Shown in pieces: positions 17,541 through 27,906 of a stretch of 64,000 nucleotides of DNA. Both the position numbers and the translations under genes were made by a program. How positions within the stretch are numbered: position 1 is the first letter of the stretch; each line of letters opens with the position of its first letter. Below the pieces are notes generated by a model. The model did not search any database and was not told the DNA's origin. It worked only from the letters and a program-made list of their open reading frames with translations. The stretch comes from Rossellomorea pakistanensis (GTDB lineage Bacteria; Bacillota; Bacilli; Bacillales; Bacillaceae_B), in the NCBI RefSeq assembly GCF_016908495.1, contig NZ_JAFBDZ010000003.1:372001-436000 (forward strand), in the 5' to 3' direction.

Positions 17541-20500
17541 ATGAAGCAAATTAAAAAAGTTCTTGTAGCCAATCGCGGAGAAATTGCAATAAGAGTATTT
17601 AGAGCTTGTACAGAATTAAATATTCGAACGGTTGCTATTTATTCTAAAGAAGATTCAGGTGCCTATCATCGTTATAAGGCAGACGAAGCTTATATAATTG
17701 GGGAAGATAAAAAACCGATCGAAGCTTATTTAGATATAGAGGGAATCATTGAAATTGCAAAAACATCCGATGTGGATGCTATTCATCCAGGCTACGGTTT
17801 TCTATCAGAGAACATTCAATTTGCAAGAAGATGTGAAGAAGAAGGAATTGTATTTATTGGGCCGCATTCAAGTCATCTAGATATGTTTGGAGATAAAGTT
17901 AAAGCAAGGAAACAAGCACAGCTAGCTGAGATTCCAGTTATTCCTGGAAGTGATGGACCTGTTGGAAGTTTGCAAGAGGTTATTCAATTCGGTAAATCAC
18001 ATGGATTTCCAATTATGATTAAAGCTTCATTAGGCGGTGGTGGTCGCGGTATGCGTATCGTTCGCACCCTAGATGGAGTAAAAGAGGCATATGATAGAGC
18101 TAAATCTGAAGCAAAAGCTGCATTTGGTAGTGATGAAGTCTATGTTGAAAAGTTTGTAGAGAACCCAAAACATATAGAGGTTCAAATACTTGGAGATGAA
18201 GATCAAAATATCATCCATTTGTATGAAAGAGATTGTTCAGTACAAAGACGTCATCAAAAAGTTGTAGAAGTAGCGCCTTGCGTTTCTTTAGATAAACAAC
18301 TTAGGGAAGAAATCTGTGAAGCTGCAGTAAAATTAATGAAAAATGTCAATTATGTCAATGCTGGGACAGTTGAATTTCTCGTTTCTGATAATCGTTTTTA
18401 TTTTATTGAGGTAAACCCTCGTGTTCAAGTAGAACATACAATTACAGAAATGATTACAGGTGTTGATATTGTTCAATCTCAAATTCTCATTGCAGAAGGG
18501 CATCGCTTACATAGTGATAAAGTAGGGATTCCAACACAAGAGAACATAAACACTCACGGATACGCAATTCAATCAAGGGTGACGACAGAAGATCCTCTTA
18601 ATAACTTTATGCCGGATACCGGTAAGATTATGGCCTATCGATCAGGAGGAGGATTTGGAGTACGACTGGATGCCGGAAACGGTTATCAAGGTGCAATCAT
18701 TACTCCTTACTACGATTCATTACTTGTAAAGGTTTCAACATGGGCGCTTACATTTGAGCAAGCTGCTTCTAAGATGGTTCGTAATCTTCAAGAATTTAGA
18801 ATCCGGGGAATCAAAACAAATATCCCGTTTTTAGAGAATGTAACCAAACATGAAAACTTTATTACAGGTCACTATGATACCTCCTTTATTGATAGTACAC
18901 CTGAATTGTTCATTTTCCCAAAGAAAAAAGACCGTGGTACGAAAATGTTAAATTATATTGGAACGGTAACGGTCAATGGTTTTCCAGGAGTAGAAAAAAA
19001 GAAGAAGCCAGTATTTGAAAAACCTAGAATTCCTAAACTAGCCCCTTCGGAAGGATTTTTAACTGGTACCAAGCAAATTCTAGACAATGAAGGTCCTGAT
19101 GGGCTGGTTCGATGGGTTAAAAGCCAAAAGAATGTCCTATTAACTGATACAACGTTTAGAGATGCGCACCAATCATTATTGGCAACAAGAGTAAGAACAA
19201 ATGATTTAAAACATATCGCTGAACCATCTGCTAGATTATTACCAGACTTATTTTCTTTTGAAATGTGGGGAGGAGCTACTTTTGATGTAGCTTACAGATT
19301 TTTAAAAGAAGACCCATGGAACAGACTTTTAACAATGAGAGAGAAGATACCAAACGTACTATTTCAAATGCTATTAAGAGCTTCTAATGCAGTGGGGTAT
19401 AAAAATTACCCTGACAATGTCATTCGTGAATTCGTTGAGAAGTCTGCTTTTACAGGTATTGATGTCTTTAGAATTTTTGACAGCCTTAACTGGGTTAAAG
19501 GTATGGAAGTAGCTATTGATGCCGTTAGGCAAAATGGGAAAATAGCTGAAGCGGCCATTTGCTATACAGGAGATATCGATGATCGAACTCGAACAAAATA
19601 CGATATTGCTTATTATAAAAACTTAGCAAAAGAATTAGAGGCTCAAGGTGCTCATATATTAGCGATAAAAGATATGGCAGGGTTATTGAAACCACAAGCG
19701 GCTTATCGACTCATATCAGAATTGAAGGATTCAATAGATATCCCTATTCACCTTCATACGCATGATACGAGTGGTAATGGTATATTTATGTATGCTAAGG
19801 CAATTGAAGCAGGTGTGGATATTGTCGATACAGCTCTAAGTACAATGTCTGGTTTAACCTCGCAGCCAAGCGCGAATACACTCTATTACGCTTTAAAAGG
19901 CGCTGAAAGGGAGCCAAATGTTGATGTACACTCTTTAGAAACTTTAGCACACTATTGGGAAGATGTAAGAAAGTACTATAGTGATTTTGAAAGCGGAATG
20001 ATGTCTCCGCATACGGAAGTATATCAACATGAAATGCCTGGTGGACAATATAGTAATCTTCAACAACAGGCTAAAGCGGTCGGATTAGGCGACAGGTGGG
20101 AAGAAGTAAAAAGAATGTATGCAAGGGTGAATCATCTGTTTGGTGATATCGTAAAAGTAACGCCGTCGTCTAAAGTAGTAGGAGATATGGCATTATTTAT
20201 GGTTCAAAATAACTTAGATGAAAATACAGTTATCGATGAAGGTGAGAAAATCGATTTCCCTGACTCTGTTATTGAACTGTTTGAAGGATATCTCGGGCAG
20301 CCTTATGGAGGGTTTCCAGAGAAGCTTCAAAAAGTAATCTTAAAAGGGCGAGAACAAATTACTGTAAGACCTGGAGAATTGTTAGAAGATGTAGATTTCG
20401 ATCAACTAAAAGAAAAATTATTTGAGGACCTTGGAAGACAGGTGACTAGCTTTGATGCTCTAGCCTATGCTCTCTATCCGAAGGTATTCATGGATTATTC

Positions 20501-20978
20501 TCGAACTGTTGAGCAATTTGGAGATATTTCCGTCTTAGACACACCTACTTTCCTTCATGGTATGAGGTTAGGAGAAGAGATAGAGGTTGAAATTGAAACA
20601 GGAAAAACATTAATTGTAAAGCTTGTATCAATAGGACAAGCTCAAGCAGACGGAACACGTGTTGTTTATTTTGAATTAAATGGTCAGCCGCGAGAGGTTG
20701 TGATAAAGGATGAAAATATAAAGTCCACGGTTGCAACAAAAGCAAAAGCAGACCTGAATAATGATCAGCATATTGGTGCTACGATGCCAGGTACTGTAAT
20801 CAAAGTCATTGTGGAAAAAGGAGAGAGAGTAGAGAAGGGTGATCACCTCCTAATTACTGAAGCAATGAAAATGGAAACAACTGTACAAGCTCCTTTTACT
20901 GGACATGTAAAAGATATATATGTTCAAAGTGGGGATGCAATATCTCCTGGAGATCTTCTTATCGAGATTCAGAAATAA
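17541..20978 (+). CDS. pycA: Pyruvate carboxylase
   Basis: A 1145-residue biotin enzyme that carboxylates pyruvate to oxaloacetate, refilling the TCA cycle. Domains in order: biotin carboxylase (1-455, KASLGGGGRGMR ATP loop), carboxyltransferase (about 530-800, starting LLTDTTFRDAHQSLLATRVR), the allosteric/PC domain, and the biotin carrier (about 1075-1145) with EAMKMET holding the biotinyl lysine. B. subtilis PycA is 1148 residues. AGAGGAGATAATC precedes ATG 17541. The stop codon lies inside a 50-bp palindrome shared with convergent ctaA. Confidence 0.97.
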   Translation: MKQIKKVLVANRGEIAIRVFRACTELNIRTVAIYSKEDSGAYHRYKADEAYIIGEDKKPIEAYLDIEGIIEIAKTSDVDAIHPGYGFLSENIQFARRCEEEGIVFIGPHSSHLDMFGDKVKARKQAQLAEIPVIPGSDGPVGSLQEVIQFGKSHGFPIMIKASLGGGGRGMRIVRTLDGVKEAYDRAKSEAKAAFGSDEVYVEKFVENPKHIEVQILGDEDQNIIHLYERDCSVQRRHQKVVEVAPCVSLDKQLREEICEAAVKLMKNVNYVNAGTVEFLVSDNRFYFIEVNPRVQVEHTITEMITGVDIVQSQILIAEGHRLHSDKVGIPTQENINTHGYAIQSRVTTEDPLNNFMPDTGKIMAYRSGGGFGVRLDAGNGYQGAIITPYYDSLLVKVSTWALTFEQAASKMVRNLQEFRIRGIKTNIPFLENVTKHENFITGHYDTSFIDSTPELFIFPKKKDRGTKMLNYIGTVTVNGFPGVEKKKKPVFEKPRIPKLAPSEGFLTGTKQILDNEGPDGLVRWVKSQKNVLLTDTTFRDAHQSLLATRVRTNDLKHIAEPSARLLPDLFSFEMWGGATFDVAYRFLKEDPWNRLLTMREKIPNVLFQMLLRASNAVGYKNYPDNVIREFVEKSAFTGIDVFRIFDSLNWVKGMEVAIDAVRQNGKIAEAAICYTGDIDDRTRTKYDIAYYKNLAKELEAQGAHILAIKDMAGLLKPQAAYRLISELKDSIDIPIHLHTHDTSGNGIFMYAKAIEAGVDIVDTALSTMSGLTSQPSANTLYYALKGAEREPNVDVHSLETLAHYWEDVRKYYSDFESGMMSPHTEVYQHEMPGGQYSNLQQQAKAVGLGDRWEEVKRMYARVNHLFGDIVKVTPSSKVVGDMALFMVQNNLDENTVIDEGEKIDFPDSVIELFEGYLGQPYGGFPEKLQKVILKGREQITVRPGELLEDVDFDQLKEKLFEDLGRQVTSFDALAYALYPKVFMDYSRTVEQFGDISVLDTPTFLHGMRLGEEIEVEIETGKTLIVKLVSIGQAQADGTRVVYFELNGQPREVVIKDENIKSTVATKAKADLNNDQHIGATMPGTVIKVIVEKGERVEKGDHLLITEAMKMETTVQAPFTGHVKDIYVQSGDAISPGDLLIEIQK

Positions 20979-21022
20979 CATAAAAAGGATGGGGCCTAGG
21001 CCCCATCCTTTTTATGTTATTT
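20973..21022. terminator. 50-bp perfect palindrome: bidirectional terminator of pycA and ctaA
   Basis: Each base from 20973 to 20997 pairs with its partner from 21022 down to 20998, with the GC-rich core GGATGGGGCC/GGCCCCATCC and A/T-rich flanks that become U-tracts on both strands. The pycA TAA (20976-20978) and the ctaA TAA (21017-21019, minus) sit at mirrored positions inside it. Confidence 0.92.
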
Positions 21023-21919
21023 TAAACGACTCCTTGATGCGAGTAGAATAAAGTAACTAAGTAAACCGAATAAACAAGAAATAATGAGAGCATGCAATAA
21101 AGCCAGAAAGAGGTTTAGTCTAGTAAGGACAACAAATGCTCCAGAAGCAACTTGTGAACACACAAGAATAAATGCGATAATCCATCCCCAATAAATGACT
21201 TTCTGATGCTTATAGTTTTTAATAGCTAAATAAGTAATATAAGCAATCCAGATAAAAATAAGACCTGCTGCGAAACGATGTCCCATTTGAATCCATTCAT
21301 ACATATTAGTTGGTAGTCCAGGTGAATCATTAACACAGAAAGGCCAATCTGGACAAACTAGACTAGAATTAGTATGACGAACAAGGGCGCCTGTATAAAC
21401 AACCAGATAACTATAAAGAGTAACTCCAACTATATGAAAACGCATTTTTCGGTCGATCACCAATTTATGTGCATCAAATTTTTGGTCAATCTCAAAAATT
21501 AATAAAGTTAGTAATAATACCGCCGCAAAAGAGATTAAAGAAATGCCAAAATGAAGGGCTAAGACAAAATCAGATTGAGACCAGACCACTGCTGCTGCCC
21601 CGATAAGTGCCTGGGCAAAAAGAAAAAAGAATGCAAGAAAAGAGAGGAGTTTCGTTTCTCTTATATGGCCAATTGCCTTCCAAGACCATATGGAAAGCGC
21701 AAGTACTAATATACCGACACTCCCTGATACAGCTCTATGTGACAATTCAATAAATGTTTCTAGATCGATGTTACTCGGGATAATTTCGCCATGACATAAT
21801 GGCCAAGAGCGTCCACATCCCATTCCAGAACCTGTCTTTGTAACTAAGGCACCACCAAGTAAAACAAAGAGCATTCCTAGAGTAGTAATGACGGCTAGCC
21901 ATTTTAACCCTTTATGCAA
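21017..21919 (-). CDS. ctaA: Heme A synthase CtaA
   Basis: A 300-residue, eight-helix membrane protein that oxidises the heme O methyl group to formyl, giving heme A for aa3-type oxidases. It has [20 protein letters not shown] with the conserved Cys pair (CGRSWPLC) and two-fold COX15/CtaA symmetry (SHRAVSG and GHRFAAG). GAAGGTGA places the start at TTG 21919, matching the B. subtilis N-terminus; an in-frame GTG at 21928 overlaps this binding site. Divergent from ctaB, as in other Bacillus. Confidence 0.93.
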   Translation of the reverse strand: MHKGLKWLAVITTLGMLFVLLGGALVTKTGSGMGCGRSWPLCHGEIIPSNIDLETFIELSHRAVSGSVGILVLALSIWSWKAIGHIRETKLLSFLAFFFLFAQALIGAAAVVWSQSDFVLALHFGISLISFAAVLLLTLLIFEIDQKFDAHKLVIDRKMRFHIVGVTLYSYLVVYTGALVRHTNSSLVCPDWPFCVNDSPGLPTNMYEWIQMGHRFAAGLIFIWIAYITYLAIKNYKHQKVIYWGWIIAFILVCSQVASGAFVVLTRLNLFLALLHALIISCLFGLLSYFILLASRSRLK

Positions 21920-22178
21920 AATATTCACCTTCTTAAATTAAAGTAGCTTATGATAATCTAGTAATTTCGTTTTATTACAACAATATACGCTTCTAAGATG
22001 ATACAGAATAACCCTTTAAAAAACAACAGATAAAATGTTACAGAATATTGATAGAATATGTAGAGGATATTCAAATCGAAATAATAGTATTACTAGGTTT
22101 TACAATCAGCCTATATGATTAAACTTTTATTCGTGACTTAATTTAGATTAGTATCATGGGCGGTCATTCTCTCTATTT

Positions 22179-22246
22179 TGAAAACGCTTAATTAGATAGT
22201 TATGCTATTATTATGATAGAAATTTTGGAAAGTGGAAACGATAACA
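22179..22246. promoter_or_regulatory. cre-like CcpA sites in the ctaA-ctaB control region
   Basis: TGGAAACGATAACA (22233-22246) fits TGNAANCGNTNWCA at all 14 positions. A weaker element TGAAAACGCTTAAT lies at 22179-22192 (12 of 14). The ctaB-F genes of B. subtilis are subject to CcpA repression and ResD activation. The 553-base gap is otherwise AT-rich; I see no clear ResD box or confident core promoter. Confidence 0.55.
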
Positions 22247-22472
22247 AATACAATTCACAATTTCGTCATAATTCTTCTAAAATGAATGCCAAAAAGGAAA
22301 AAATCTGTGGTTTAATATTATATTGATAGCCTTATTTAGGTTGGAACTATTTTACTTCTATAATTAATTCTTTCCTATTGATTTTTGATTCAATATAGAA
22401 ATGGTATTCAAATTGCTTTATAGTATAGAGGTGGGGAATGCCTCTGGTAAATTGTAGAGAGGAGGGGAAAGA

Positions 22473-23387
22473 GTGTCAAATAGCAGAGTAATGACGAATG
22501 TGAAGGAAACAGGATTTCCTCAAACAACTGCTTGGAAGGACTTTTTGGCCCTGATCAAGATTGGGATCGTAAATTCTAATCTAATTACAACCTTTACGGG
22601 TATGTGGTTAGCATTTTATTTTACTAACACACATTTCTTAAACTCATTAGACACGATGTTTCTAACTCTTGTTGGTTCGTCGTTAATCATTGCGGGTTCA
22701 TGTAGCATAAACAACTACATAGACCGAGATATTGATCCACTTATGGAGAGAACAAAAGATCGTCCCACCGTTACAGGAAAGATTAACGGGACGAAAGCAA
22801 TAGTCATTGGTATGACTATGATCACTATAGGAACGATATTTTTGTTTATGACTACTATTACCGCAGGTGTAATAGGTGTTATCGGAGTTTTTAGCTATGT
22901 TGTTTTATATTCTTTGTGGTCAAAGAGAAAACTAGTAAGTAATACAATCATAGGAAGTATATCTGGAGCAGTTCCGCCACTGATTGGCTGGGCAGCCGTT
23001 GATGCTAATTTAAGTCAAATGGCTTGGATGTTATTTTTAATGATGTTTATTTGGCAGCCTCCGCATTTTTATGCACTTGCTATGAAGCGCTGTGAGGAAT
23101 ATCGAGCAGCAAATATACCAATGCTACCAGTAGTAAAAGGATTTGCTACGACTAAACTGCACATCGTGCTATGGGTAGCTGCATTGCTCCCTCTACCATT
23201 CTTTCTATTAGACCTAGGGATACCATTTTTCATCCTAGCTACCGCCTTTAATATTGGCTGGTTTGTTCTTGGTTTAATGGGGTATAAAATGCAAGACGAC
23301 TTAAAATGGGCAAAGCTTATGTTTGTATACTCGCTTAATTATTTGACCATCTTGTTTGTAGCGATGGTTATCGTAACAGTCATTTAA
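22473..23387 (+). CDS. ctaB: Heme O synthase (protoheme IX farnesyltransferase) CtaB
   Basis: A 304-residue UbiA-family membrane prenyltransferase with about nine helices; it adds farnesyl to heme B to make heme O, the substrate of CtaA. The first Asp-rich motif is [19 protein letters not shown] (residues about 82-100), and the second is in the loop before helix 6. The start is GTG 22473 after GAGGAGGGG. First gene of ctaBCDEF. Confidence 0.95.
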   Translation: MSNSRVMTNVKETGFPQTTAWKDFLALIKIGIVNSNLITTFTGMWLAFYFTNTHFLNSLDTMFLTLVGSSLIIAGSCSINNYIDRDIDPLMERTKDRPTVTGKINGTKAIVIGMTMITIGTIFLFMTTITAGVIGVIGVFSYVVLYSLWSKRKLVSNTIIGSISGAVPPLIGWAAVDANLSQMAWMLFLMMFIWQPPHFYALAMKRCEEYRAANIPMLPVVKGFATTKLHIVLWVAALLPLPFFLLDLGIPFFILATAFNIGWFVLGLMGYKMQDDLKWAKLMFVYSLNYLTILFVAMVIVTVI

Positions 23388-23478
23388 TCCTTGGGAATTC
23401 TTTCTGAAAAGAAATCCATATATATTCAGTCCTTGTTTGACAAAAGTATACTTAACGAAAGAGGGGTTTGATCAAGCT

Positions 23479-24537
23479 ATGAAAGCAAGGCTATCGAAAT
23501 GGCGTCTTTTCTCGATTTTAACGGTATTGGCGCTCGTTCTTTCCGGTTGTGGAGAGCCATTTATTTCAACACTACAACCAGCCGGGGAAGTAGCTCAGAC
23601 GCAATATGACTTAATGATCTTGAGTACATTAATTATGGTTCTCGTTATAATTGTAGTTGTTATTGTATATTTTATTGCAATTATTCGTTTCCGTCGTAAA
23701 AAAGGTGACGAAACAATTCCTAAACAAGTGGAAGGGAGTCATACTTTAGAGATTTTATGGACAGTTATTCCAATTATCTTATTACTAGTATTGGCCGTTC
23801 CAACGGTTGCAGCTACATTTAATTTAGCTGATACGAAAGATATGGACAAAAAAGATGCAACGGTCATCAATGTCCGTGCAAATCTTTACTGGTGGGAATT
23901 TGAGTATGAAAACGAGAAGATTATTACTTCTCAAGATTTAGTTGTTCCAACTGATGAAAAGGTTTACTTTAATGTTAAAGCATCTGATGTCAAACACTCA
24001 TTCTGGATCCCTGCTGCTGGAGGAAAGATTGATACGAATGTTGATGGCGTAAATACTTTCTTCTTAGAGTTTGATAGCGAAAAAGCGAAGGAAGCAGGAA
24101 ATCTATTTTACGGAAAATGTGCGGAGCTTTGTGGTCCTTCACATGCATTAATGGACTTTAAAGTAAAAGCTATGTCTCAAGATGACTTTGATACTTGGGT
24201 ATCAAACATGAAAGATGCAAAAGAACCACAACCTACATCTGAATTAGCACAGCAAGGACAAGAAATCTTCGAACAAAAATGTCTAGCTTGCCATGCGGTT
24301 ACACCACAGGATGCACGTCCAGAACAGGCACGTACTGCGCCTAACTTGGCAACATTTGGAGAGCGTTCACGAATTGCTGGTATTTTGGATCATAATGAAG
24401 AAGAATTAAAAAATTGGTTATCAGATCCGGAACAATACAAACCTGGTAACAAAATGACAGGCACATATGGTGATCTAACTGATGAAGAAATAGACGCCCT
24501 ATCTGAATACTTAATGGGACTTAAAGTTAGTGAATAA
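23479..24537 (+). CDS. ctaC: Cytochrome caa3 oxidase subunit II CtaC
   Basis: A 352-residue lipoprotein: signal with LSGC (Cys24), two membrane helices (about 46-68 and 90-112), a CuA domain with ligands His173, Cys214, Cys218, His222 and Met225, then a fused cytochrome c domain with CLACH (268-272) and the probable axial Met326. It takes electrons from cytochrome c. ATG 23479 aligns with the family start; the nearest purine-rich stretch (AGAGGGG) is unusually far, about 13 bases. The frame is open up to a TTG at 23437. Confidence 0.95.
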   Translation: MKARLSKWRLFSILTVLALVLSGCGEPFISTLQPAGEVAQTQYDLMILSTLIMVLVIIVVVIVYFIAIIRFRRKKGDETIPKQVEGSHTLEILWTVIPIILLLVLAVPTVAATFNLADTKDMDKKDATVINVRANLYWWEFEYENEKIITSQDLVVPTDEKVYFNVKASDVKHSFWIPAAGGKIDTNVDGVNTFFLEFDSEKAKEAGNLFYGKCAELCGPSHALMDFKVKAMSQDDFDTWVSNMKDAKEPQPTSELAQQGQEIFEQKCLACHAVTPQDARPEQARTAPNLATFGERSRIAGILDHNEEELKNWLSDPEQYKPGNKMTGTYGDLTDEEIDALSEYLMGLKVSE

Positions 24538-24568
24538 TATTGGGGAAAAGTAAAAGGGAGGTTTAATC

Positions 24569-26449
24569 GTGAGTAGCTATACGCAAAAAACAGGCTTTGC
24601 AGCTACCCTTTGGGACTACTTAACAACAGTAGACCACAAGAAGATTGCTATTCTCTATCTTATCGCTGGAGGATTCTTCTTCTTACTTGGTGGTTTAGAA
24701 GCTTTAGTAATTCGTATTCAGCTTGCGGTTCCTAACAATGATTTTGTTAGTGCAGGCTTATATAACGAAGTTTTAACAATGCACGGTACAACAATGATAT
24801 TCTTGGCTGCAATGCCTCTTATCTTTTGTTTCTTGAATGCCGTTGTACCATTACAGATTGGAGCTCGTGATGTAGCATTTCCATTCTTGAATTCACTTGG
24901 TTTTTGGTTATTCTTCTTCGGGGGAGTATTCCTTAACCTTTCTTGGTTCTTAGGAGGAGCGCCTGATGCAGGATGGACATCTTATGCATCGTTATCGATG
25001 GCTTCTGAAGGACACGGAATTGATTTTTATGTTTTAGGTTTGCAAATATCTGGTGCAGGTACATTAATTGGTGGTATTAACTTCTTAGTTACCATCATTA
25101 ATATGAGAGCGCCTGGTATGACATATATGCGTATGCCATTATTTACTTGGACAGCGTTCGTAACATCTGCTCTAATTTTATTTGCCTTCCCTGCTCTAAC
25201 TGTAGGATTATTCCTAATGATGTTTGATCGCATGTTTGGTTCAAACTTCTTTGATGTAGCAGCAGGTGGTAATACGATTATATGGGAGCATTTCTTCTGG
25301 ATTTTTGGTCATCCTGAGGTTTACATCCTAATATTACCGGCCTTTGGAATTTTTTCAGAAATCATTCCGCATTTCTCTAGAAAACGATTATTCGGATACT
25401 CTTCAATGGTATTTGCAACAGTATTAATCGGTTTCTTAGGGTTCATGGTTTGGGCCCACCATATGTTTACTGTAGGTCTTGGGCCAATCGCAAATGCAAT
25501 CTTTGCAGTAGCGACAATGGCTATCGCTATTCCTACCGGTATTAAAATATTTAACTGGTTATTAACAATGTGGGGCGGGAGTATTAAATTTACAACCCCA
25601 ATGTTGTACGCTGTAGCCTTTATTCCTTCGTTTATCGCTGGAGGAGTTACAGGGGTTATGCTAGCCGCAGCTGCAGCAGATTATCAATACCATGATACTT
25701 ATTTCGTAGTTGCCCACTTCCACTACGTTATCGTTGGTGGGGTTGTCTTTGCACTATTAGCAGGAACCCATTTCTACTGGCCAAAAATGTTTGGAACCAT
25801 GCTAAATGAATTCTGGGGTAAAGTCTCATTTTGGTTATTCTTCATTGGATTCCATTTAACATTCTTTATCCAGCATTTCCTTGGGCTTATGGGAATGCCG
25901 CGACGTATTTGGAAGTTCTTGCCTGGACAAGGATTTGAAACAGCTAACTTAGTAAGTTCCATTGGTGCAGCTTTTATGGGTGTATCTGTATTGATTCTAT
26001 TGATTAATATCATTGTTACTCAAATCAAAGGCGTTAAAGTTGGTCGCGATCCTTGGAGTGGAGATGGACGGACACTAGAATGGGCAATTCCATCACCTCC
26101 ACCATTTTATAATTTCAAGCAAACACCACTTGTTCGTGGCCTAGATGCTTGGTGGTTAGAAAAGATGGAAGGAAGGTCAGAACTTACTCCAGCAGAGCCT
26201 ATTGGCGATATTCATATGCCGAATAACTCTTTCATACCATTTGTTATGTCTGTAGGTTTATTTATAGCAGCCTTTGGAGCTATGTATCGAGTAGATGATA
26301 AAGATTGGGCAATCCCGGTATTAATTATCGGAATGCTTATTACTTTAGGATCAATGTTTATTCGCTCTGTAAAAGATGATCATGGTTATCATGTTCATAA
26401 AGAAGACCTCTTAGCTGATGATAACAATGATAAGGGGGGGAAAGCATAA
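24569..26449 (+). CDS. ctaD: Cytochrome caa3 oxidase subunit I CtaD
   Basis: A 626-residue heme-copper oxidase catalytic subunit with at least 12 helices plus two extra at the C-terminus, as in Bacillus caa3. Ligand and channel motifs: HGTTMIF (heme a His), HPEVYILILPAFG (CuB His and the cross-linked Tyr), WAHHMFTVG (CuB His pair) and DTYFVVAHFHYV (heme a3 and heme a His). The start is GTG 24569 behind AAAGGGAGG. Its stop overlaps the ctaE start (TAATG). Confidence 0.97.
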   Translation: MSSYTQKTGFAATLWDYLTTVDHKKIAILYLIAGGFFFLLGGLEALVIRIQLAVPNNDFVSAGLYNEVLTMHGTTMIFLAAMPLIFCFLNAVVPLQIGARDVAFPFLNSLGFWLFFFGGVFLNLSWFLGGAPDAGWTSYASLSMASEGHGIDFYVLGLQISGAGTLIGGINFLVTIINMRAPGMTYMRMPLFTWTAFVTSALILFAFPALTVGLFLMMFDRMFGSNFFDVAAGGNTIIWEHFFWIFGHPEVYILILPAFGIFSEIIPHFSRKRLFGYSSMVFATVLIGFLGFMVWAHHMFTVGLGPIANAIFAVATMAIAIPTGIKIFNWLLTMWGGSIKFTTPMLYAVAFIPSFIAGGVTGVMLAAAAADYQYHDTYFVVAHFHYVIVGGVVFALLAGTHFYWPKMFGTMLNEFWGKVSFWLFFIGFHLTFFIQHFLGLMGMPRRIWKFLPGQGFETANLVSSIGAAFMGVSVLILLINIIVTQIKGVKVGRDPWSGDGRTLEWAIPSPPPFYNFKQTPLVRGLDAWWLEKMEGRSELTPAEPIGDIHMPNNSFIPFVMSVGLFIAAFGAMYRVDDKDWAIPVLIIGMLITLGSMFIRSVKDDHGYHVHKEDLLADDNNDKGGKA

Positions 26450-27078
26450 TGCAAGCTGAAGAAAAGTTCACACCTAAAACATGGCCAGCATCGCCTGAGA
26501 AAGCAACCCTCGAAGGGAAAAATAAATTTATGGGCTTTTGGTTCTTTCTTGGGGGAGAAACAGTACTATTTTCTTCACTCTTTGCCACCTATTTGGCCTT
26601 GAAAGATAAAGTTCCTAGCAAAGAGCATGCATTAGCAGCAGATATCTTTGATTTACCACTTGCATTTGTTGCTACAATGTTATTATTGGTAAGTTCATTA
26701 ACAAGTGTGTACGCAATGTACCATATGAAAAACTATAACTTTCAGCGTATGCAAGCTTGGTTATTAATTACCGTTCTTTTAGGAGCTGCCTTCCTGGCAT
26801 TAGAAATTTATGAGTTTAATCATTATGTCCATGAGTACCATCATACGTTTACAAGTAGTGCATTTGGTTCTGCTTTTTATACGTTAGTTGGTTTTCACGG
26901 AGCGCACGTTGCATTCGGGTTATTATGGATTATCTCTTTAATGTTACGTAATGCAAAACGAGGTTTAAATCTTTATAATGCACCTAAATTCTATGTAGCC
27001 AGTCTGTATTGGCACTTTATCGATGTTGTTTGGGTGTTCATTTTTACAGTAGTATATCTAATGGGAATGGTGGGATAA
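26449..27078 (+). CDS. ctaE: Cytochrome caa3 oxidase subunit III CtaE
   Basis: A 209-residue five-helix subunit III (GFWFFLGGETVLFSSLFATY near residue 27; FHGAHVAFG and WHFIDVVWVFIFTVVYL at the end). It stabilises the oxidase core. The ATG overlaps the ctaD stop codon by one base, so translation is probably coupled, helped by AAGGGGGG in the end of ctaD. ctaF begins four bases after its stop. Confidence 0.95.
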   Translation: MQAEEKFTPKTWPASPEKATLEGKNKFMGFWFFLGGETVLFSSLFATYLALKDKVPSKEHALAADIFDLPLAFVATMLLLVSSLTSVYAMYHMKNYNFQRMQAWLLITVLLGAAFLALEIYEFNHYVHEYHHTFTSSAFGSAFYTLVGFHGAHVAFGLLWIISLMLRNAKRGLNLYNAPKFYVASLYWHFIDVVWVFIFTVVYLMGMVG

Positions 27079-27082
27079 ACTG

Positions 27083-27415
27083 ATGGCGAATCAACAATCA
27101 AATTCAGGTAACCCAAGTGTAGATTACGAATATCGTCGAAAGAAAAATGCTGAGGATATGAGAATGCAAGTTTCGGCGTTTGCTCTAATGATTTTTTTAA
27201 CATTAGTTGCATTCATTGCTGTTGCAGGAGATTTTGATAAATACTTTGTTATTCCATTTATCCTGCTACTGGCAGTTGTTCAACTTGTATTCCAACTATA
27301 CTATTTCATGCACATGAGTCATAAGGGACATGAGGCACCTGCTTTGTTCCTCTACTCTGGAGCATTAGTTGGGTTTATTACTATTTTGGTGTTTTTAACA
27401 ATTGTTTGGATTTAA
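27083..27415 (+). CDS. ctaF: Cytochrome caa3 oxidase subunit IV CtaF
   Basis: A 110-residue three-helix protein of the prokaryotic cytochrome c oxidase subunit IV family. The MHMSHKGHE segment between helices 2 and 3 is typical. Last gene of ctaBCDEF: a terminator follows at once, so ctaG is a separate unit here. Confidence 0.93.
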   Translation: MANQQSNSGNPSVDYEYRRKKNAEDMRMQVSAFALMIFLTLVAFIAVAGDFDKYFVIPFILLLAVVQLVFQLYYFMHMSHKGHEAPALFLYSGALVGFITILVFLTIVWI

Positions 27416-27419
27416 TCCT

Positions 27420-27451
27420 AAAAAACCAGTCGACCTTTCGGCTGGTTTTTT
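27420..27451 (+). terminator. Terminator of ctaBCDEF
   Basis: AAAAAACCAG-TCGA pairs with TCG-GCTGGTTTTTT. Strong U-tract. Confidence 0.88.
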
Positions 27452-27520
27452 GATTAGATAAGAATATTTATCTTTTTAGTGAGTTAATGGTTAATGAGGT
27501 TTATCAGTGACCAATACAAA

Positions 27521-27811
27521 GCACCTTGAGACATAAGTCGAGCCCCCAAGGAAGGGGAAGGCGCCCTTCCATGGTGACTCGCCTTATGCTTATCGGAGGC
27601 TCACAGGTTGTGGGTCAAAAGGAGTTGCTACAGAACGTGGCGAACTAAGCTTTACATCCTTTTAACAAGACTCATCTGCTTTTTTTCGTGTCCATCTGCA
27701 GCGCCTAGGCCTTCGGAACATAAGCCAAGCCCCCAAGAAAGGGAAAAAGGCACCCTTTCTTGGGGACTCGACTTATGCTTGTCAGGCCTGTTCGAGGCGC
27801 TTCCGCTTTTC
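27521..27811 (+). repeat. Family A repeat, tandem pair 2
   Basis: Unit 1 is 27521-27686, unit 2 is 27687-27811. Unit 1 is a long form with about 65 extra bases after the hairpin (CACAGGTTGTGGGTCAAAAG, GAACGTGGCGAACTAAG), also found in unit 1 at 53638. Unit 2 is canonical with stem CCCCAAGAAAGGG/CCCTTTCTTGGGG, 13 bp perfect. The pair fills the ctaF-ctaG gap and ends about 30 bases before the ctaG promoter. The 71-codon frame across it is not a gene. Confidence 0.9.
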
Positions 27812-27841
27812 GTTTTGTCATGAACTTGTCATTAGCTTAGA

Positions 27842-27870
27842 TTGAAGTCGCATTGTAGAGACAGTATAAT
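27842..27870 (+). promoter_or_regulatory. Sigma-A promoter for ctaG
   Basis: TTGAAG (27842-27847), 17 bases, TATAAT (27865-27870), 37 bases before the ctaG start. Confidence 0.7.
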
Positions 27871-27906
27871 ATAGGTAATCATGTATTAGTGAAATGAGGT
27901 GGAGAA

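Noticed and set aside
23437-23478. Upstream extension of ctaC to TTG 23437
   Set aside because: Adds 14 residues before a normal lipoprotein signal, unlike any CtaC I know.
27608-27823. 71-codon frame before ctaG
   Set aside because: Runs through repeat pair 2; no start signal.
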